57,036 bases of DNA from the NCBI RefSeq assembly GCF_020907405.1, contig NZ_JAJJOE010000010.1, forward strand, positions 1 through 57,036. The letters are read 5' to 3'. The DNA comes from Arthrobacter sp. zg-Y769 (GTDB taxonomy: Bacteria > Actinomycetota > Actinomycetes > Actinomycetales > Micrococcaceae). Shown here one piece after another: positions 54,994-57,036 of this stretch. The first letter of the stretch is position 1; each line of letters starts with the position of its first letter. A program made the position numbers and the translations under genes. The notes beneath the pieces are model-generated. The model was given only the letters and a program-made list of their open reading frames with translations. It was not told where the DNA came from and searched no databases.

Positions 54994-55199
54994 GCCGCAC
55001 TTCCCTTCATCGCTTAGCTGCAAGTCTGCCGCGGACGGCAACTGCTTCCCTCGCAGTTTATCTACCAACAGGCCTAACAGTCAGGGCGCACCGCCGCAAG
55101 GACCGCGCCGGTCCCTTGCGCCAGCGGGTACCTGAGTGGCAACAGCCGGAGCATCATCCAGCCGCGCTGCCCATGGGTAGTTCTGCCCATGTGTTTTCC

Positions 55200-55228
55200 T
55201 TGACCGGTTTGGATTCTGTGGGTTTGAT
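55200..55228 (+). promoter_or_regulatory. Predicted sigma-70-type promoter of Esx cassette 1
   Basis: TTGACC and TTTGAT are separated by exactly 17 bases. The imperfect dyad ATGGGTAGT/TCTGCCCAT (55173-55190) lies 9 bases upstream of the -35 and could bind a regulator. The leader then has a GGCGCC-GAGG-GGCGCC hairpin (55306-55321) right before the AAAAGGTGG ribosome-binding site. The remaining 54994-55172 holds only the oxidoreductase leader. Confidence 0.6.
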
Positions 55229-55337
55229 GGGGGTTACCGGCAAATGGAACGGAATTTATCTTGGGGTGAATTCGTCCGGCTGCTCGGGGGAACAGTTCGG
55301 ACGAGGGCGCCGAGGGGCGCCGAAAAGGTGGTTTGCC

Positions 55338-55673
55338 ATGAAGTTTGATATGGGTTCTTCGACCCTTGGGACGTTGACGCAGCAGACGAGTTCCTCGAAT
55401 GAGGATCTGGGTCAGCTGGTGCGGAGCCTGATGGAGGCTGCGGCGCCGCTGGAGGGCAAGTTCAACGGTGCCGGCCGGGTGAAGTTCGACGAGTTCAAGG
55501 CACGCACGGATGAGGTTGCCAATGAGCTGAACAGCTCGCTGTCGGCGATCCTGACGGGTCAGTCGGAGATGGACCGGCACTTCCAGGCCGGCGACCAGGA
55601 GGCTGCGGACAATGCGGCCCAGCAGCAGGGGTCGGCGTCGTTCGACTCTGCGCGTTTTGGTTCCTCGCGCTAG
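55338..55673 (+). CDS. WXG100/ESAT-6-like protein, copy 1 of gene A
   Basis: A 111-aa two-helix Esx-like protein (LGQLVRSLMEAAAPLEGKF, then a turn, then EVANELNSSLSAILTGQ). The hairpin turn has F42-N43-G44 in place of the W-x-G motif. The C-terminus is short and polar (FDSARFGSSR) with no YxxxD/E export signal, so that signal may come from its partner. AAAAGGTGG lies 7 bases before the ATG. It is paired with gene B 77 bases downstream and probably forms a heterodimer exported by the EccC/EccD system. Confidence 0.85.
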   Translation: MKFDMGSSTLGTLTQQTSSSNEDLGQLVRSLMEAAAPLEGKFNGAGRVKFDEFKARTDEVANELNSSLSAILTGQSEMDRHFQAGDQEAADNAAQQQGSASFDSARFGSSR

Positions 55674-55750
55674 TTCTTCCTTCCCTTTTCCAGTTCTTCC
55701 TTAGTTCGTTGCTTTCCGGCGCGTGGGTGCCGGTGTTGAAAGGATTTGCC

Positions 55751-56056
55751 ATGTCCCAGGATCGTTTGAGCTATGACACTGATACTTCCTCTGCGGTGCA
55801 GGGGGATATCCAGTCGATTGTTGCCCGGCTGGAGTCGTTGATCGGTGAGCGTGAGAAGGCCGTGAATGCGGCTATGTCGGATTTCCAGGCTGATGGTGTG
55901 TCGGAGGATTACCAGGCGGTGGAGAACCGTTTCCGGAATGCTGCCAATGAGACGCGGAACATTATTGCGTTGGTGAAGCAGACGCTGTCGCAGAATGATG
56001 AGACGGCTGCGGGTGCGGGTGCGCGGGCGAAGTCCGCCGTACAGAACATCGGCTAA
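55751..56056 (+). CDS. Pore-forming ESAT-6 family-like protein, copy 1 of gene B
   Basis: A 101-aa helical hairpin protein (YDTDTSSAVQGDIQSIVARL, turn FQADGVSEDYQ, then ENRFRNAANETRNIIALVKQ). It resembles the small actinobacterial 'pore-forming ESAT-6 family' group. The turn carries ADG rather than WxG. A Y-x-x-x-E sequence (YQAVE, residues 54-58) lies at the start of helix 2, not in the C-terminal position usual for T7SS signals. AAAGGA lies 6 bases before the ATG. A terminator 16 bases after the stop closes the cassette. Confidence 0.87.
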   Translation: MSQDRLSYDTDTSSAVQGDIQSIVARLESLIGEREKAVNAAMSDFQADGVSEDYQAVENRFRNAANETRNIIALVKQTLSQNDETAAGAGARAKSAVQNIG

Positions 56057-56071
56057 TTACTGAGTACACAA

Positions 56072-56111
56072 AACAACGGCGCCGGGCTGGATCCGGCGCC
56101 GTTGTTGTTTT
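56072..56111 (+). terminator. Rho-independent terminator of Esx cassette 1
   Basis: A 14-bp stem (aacaacggcgccgg / ccggcgccgttgtt) with a gctggat loop, followed by gtttta. It is in the 100-base unique spacer between the two repeat copies, so it is not part of the duplicated unit. Confidence 0.88.
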
Positions 56112-56181
56112 AATGTGCACGTGTGCATAGCTGCCTTATCGGACCTGAGTCTTGATGGGTAGTTCTGCCCATGTGTTTTCC

Positions 56182-56210
56182 TTGACCGGTTTGGATTCTG
56201 TGGGTTTGAT
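56182..56210 (+). promoter_or_regulatory. Predicted promoter of Esx cassette 2
   Basis: Same TTGACC-N17-TTTGAT as cassette 1, so the second pair is independently transcribed after the cassette 1 terminator. Confidence 0.6.
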
Positions 56211-56319
56211 GGGGGTTACCGGCAAATGGAACGGAATTTATCTTGGGGTGAATTCGTCCGGCTGCTCGGGGGAACAGTTCGGACGAGGGCGCCGAGGGGC
56301 GCCGAAAAGGTGGTTTGCC

Positions 56320-56655
56320 ATGAAGTTTGATATGGGTTCTTCGACCCTTGGGACGTTGACGCAGCAGACGAGTTCCTCGAATGAGGATCTGGGTCAGCTG
56401 GTGCGGAGCCTGATGGAGGCTGCGGCGCCGCTGGAGGGCAAGTTCAACGGTGCCGGCCGGGTGAAGTTCGACGAGTTCAAGGCACGCACGGATGAGGTTG
56501 CCAATGAGCTGAACAGCTCGCTGTCGGCGATCCTGACGGGTCAGTCGGAGATGGACCGGCACTTCCAGGCCGGCGACCAGGAGGCTGCGGACAATGCGGC
56601 CCAGCAGCAGGGGTCGGCGTCGTTCGACTCTGCGCGTTTTGGTTCCTCGCGCTAG
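56320..56655 (+). CDS. WXG100/ESAT-6-like protein, copy 2 of gene A
   Basis: The 111-aa product is identical to that of 55338-55673, including the F-N-G turn. Identity extends through synonymous sites and non-coding flanks, so duplication is recent, maintained by gene conversion, or an assembly effect. Confidence 0.85.
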   Translation: MKFDMGSSTLGTLTQQTSSSNEDLGQLVRSLMEAAAPLEGKFNGAGRVKFDEFKARTDEVANELNSSLSAILTGQSEMDRHFQAGDQEAADNAAQQQGSASFDSARFGSSR

Positions 56656-56732
56656 TTCTTCCTTCCCTTTTCCAGTTCTTCCTTAGTTCGTTGCTTTCCG
56701 GCGCGTGGGTGCCGGTGTTGAAAGGATTTGCC

Positions 56733-57036
56733 ATGTCCCAGGATCGTTTGAGCTATGACACTGATACTTCCTCTGCGGTGCAGGGGGATATCCAGTCGAT
56801 TGTTGCCCGGCTGGAGTCGTTGATCGGTGAGCGTGAGAAGGCCGTGAATGCGGCTATGTCGGATTTCCAGGCTGATGGTGTGTCGGAGGATTACCAGGCG
56901 GTGGAGAACCGTTTCCGGAATGCTGCCAATGAGACGCGGAACATTATTGCGTTGGTGAAGCAGACGCTGTCGCAGAATGATGAGACGGCTGCGGGTGCGG
57001 GTGCGCGGGCGAAGTCCGCCGTACAGAACATCGGCT
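56733..57036 (+). CDS. Pore-forming ESAT-6 family-like protein, copy 2 of gene B (3' end cut by window)
   Basis: All 101 codons match copy 1, but the window ends after the first base (T) of the stop codon. The protein is therefore essentially complete, while its stop and downstream terminator are not visible. Confidence 0.83.
   Translation, partial: MSQDRLSYDTDTSSAVQGDIQSIVARLESLIGEREKAVNAAMSDFQADGVSEDYQAVENRFRNAANETRNIIALVKQTLSQNDETAAGAGARAKSAVQNIG

Larger units (their letters stand above)
55173..56054. repeat. Exact 882-bp direct repeat, copy 1 (promoter + two Esx genes)
   Basis: Every base compared is identical to 56155-57036 (offset 982). It begins at the ATGGGTAGTTCTGCCCAT dyad, carries a promoter, leader hairpin and two Esx genes, and ends one base into the second stop codon. 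Flanks differ: ctgccc before copy 1, agtcttg before copy 2. Confidence 0.97.
56155..57036. repeat. Exact 882-bp direct repeat, copy 2
   Basis: Identical to 55173-56054 by line-by-line comparison. The window's final base is the repeat's final base, which is where copies would first diverge. Confidence 0.97.

Noticed and set aside
55173-57036. Insertion sequence or composite transposon as the cause of the duplication
   Set aside because: No transposase, terminal inverted repeats or target-site duplications flank the copies; the repeated unit contains only the Esx cassette.

Overview
The window is high-GC DNA from an actinobacterium, most likely a Micrococcaceae / Arthrobacter-like organism. 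This is inferred from the GC-rich third positions, the GTG and TTG starts, the actinobacterial accD-accE-maf-accA3 acyl-CoA carboxylase block, the lpdA/PNP/phospho-sugar mutase block, and the 'pore-forming ESAT-6 family' style Esx proteins. The two metabolic blocks correspond to the Mycobacterium tuberculosis Rv3279-Rv3308 neighbourhood, which makes most of the first 28 kb a chromosomal housekeeping region. No tRNA, rRNA, CRISPR array, IS element or origin was recognised.

Layout 0-28 kb. mfd comes first, then two small membrane proteins and deoC. A lower-GC signalling patch follows: a 48-aa secreted peptide, a divergent TPR-like protein, a STAS-like protein and a cytosolic HAMP-GGDEF-EAL protein. 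Next are a RibD/DHFR-like reductase, the nucleoside-salvage pair phospho-sugar mutase + purine nucleoside phosphorylase, an LpdA-type flavoprotein without redox cysteines, and an MHS-family MFS transporter. Acyl-CoA carboxylase biosynthesis is split into accA3, then maf, gltP/dctA-like, DUF885, accE and accD, with an SDR, birA, a PH-domain protein and a class III adenylate cyclase. An AbiEi/DUF559-like gene and a 32-bp-spaced intergenic repeat array lie between accA3 and maf.

Layout 28-57 kb. This is one large type VII secretion (T7SS) locus. A rightward operon-like run encodes a 2029-aa anchored Ig-like/FN3 protein, a MoxR ATPase, a DUF58 protein, a DUF3488/transglutaminase-fold protein that appears to have lost its catalytic Cys and Asp, a PP2C phosphatase, a zinc-ribbon/FHA protein, a transmembrane Ser/Thr kinase, an FHA-like protein and an RDD-FHA protein. 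A convergent leftward operon encodes a very short EccB-like protein, EccD, a ParA/MinD-like ATPase and a three-ATPase EccC. A DUF6457 gene and an FdhF/YdeP-type molybdopterin oxidoreductase separate this machinery from its probable substrates: two exact copies of a promoter + two-gene Esx cassette. The window stops exactly at the last base of the second copy.

The genes suggest a phosphorylation-regulated T7SS. EccC/EccD/mini-EccB would be the conduit, the Esx pairs the cargo, kinase/phosphatase/FHA proteins the switch, MoxR-DUF58-pseudo-transglutaminase an envelope assembly module, and the giant Ig/FN3 protein an extracytoplasmic scaffold. No mycosin protease, EccE or full-length EccB is visible. 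This architecture is the best candidate here for an under-described system.
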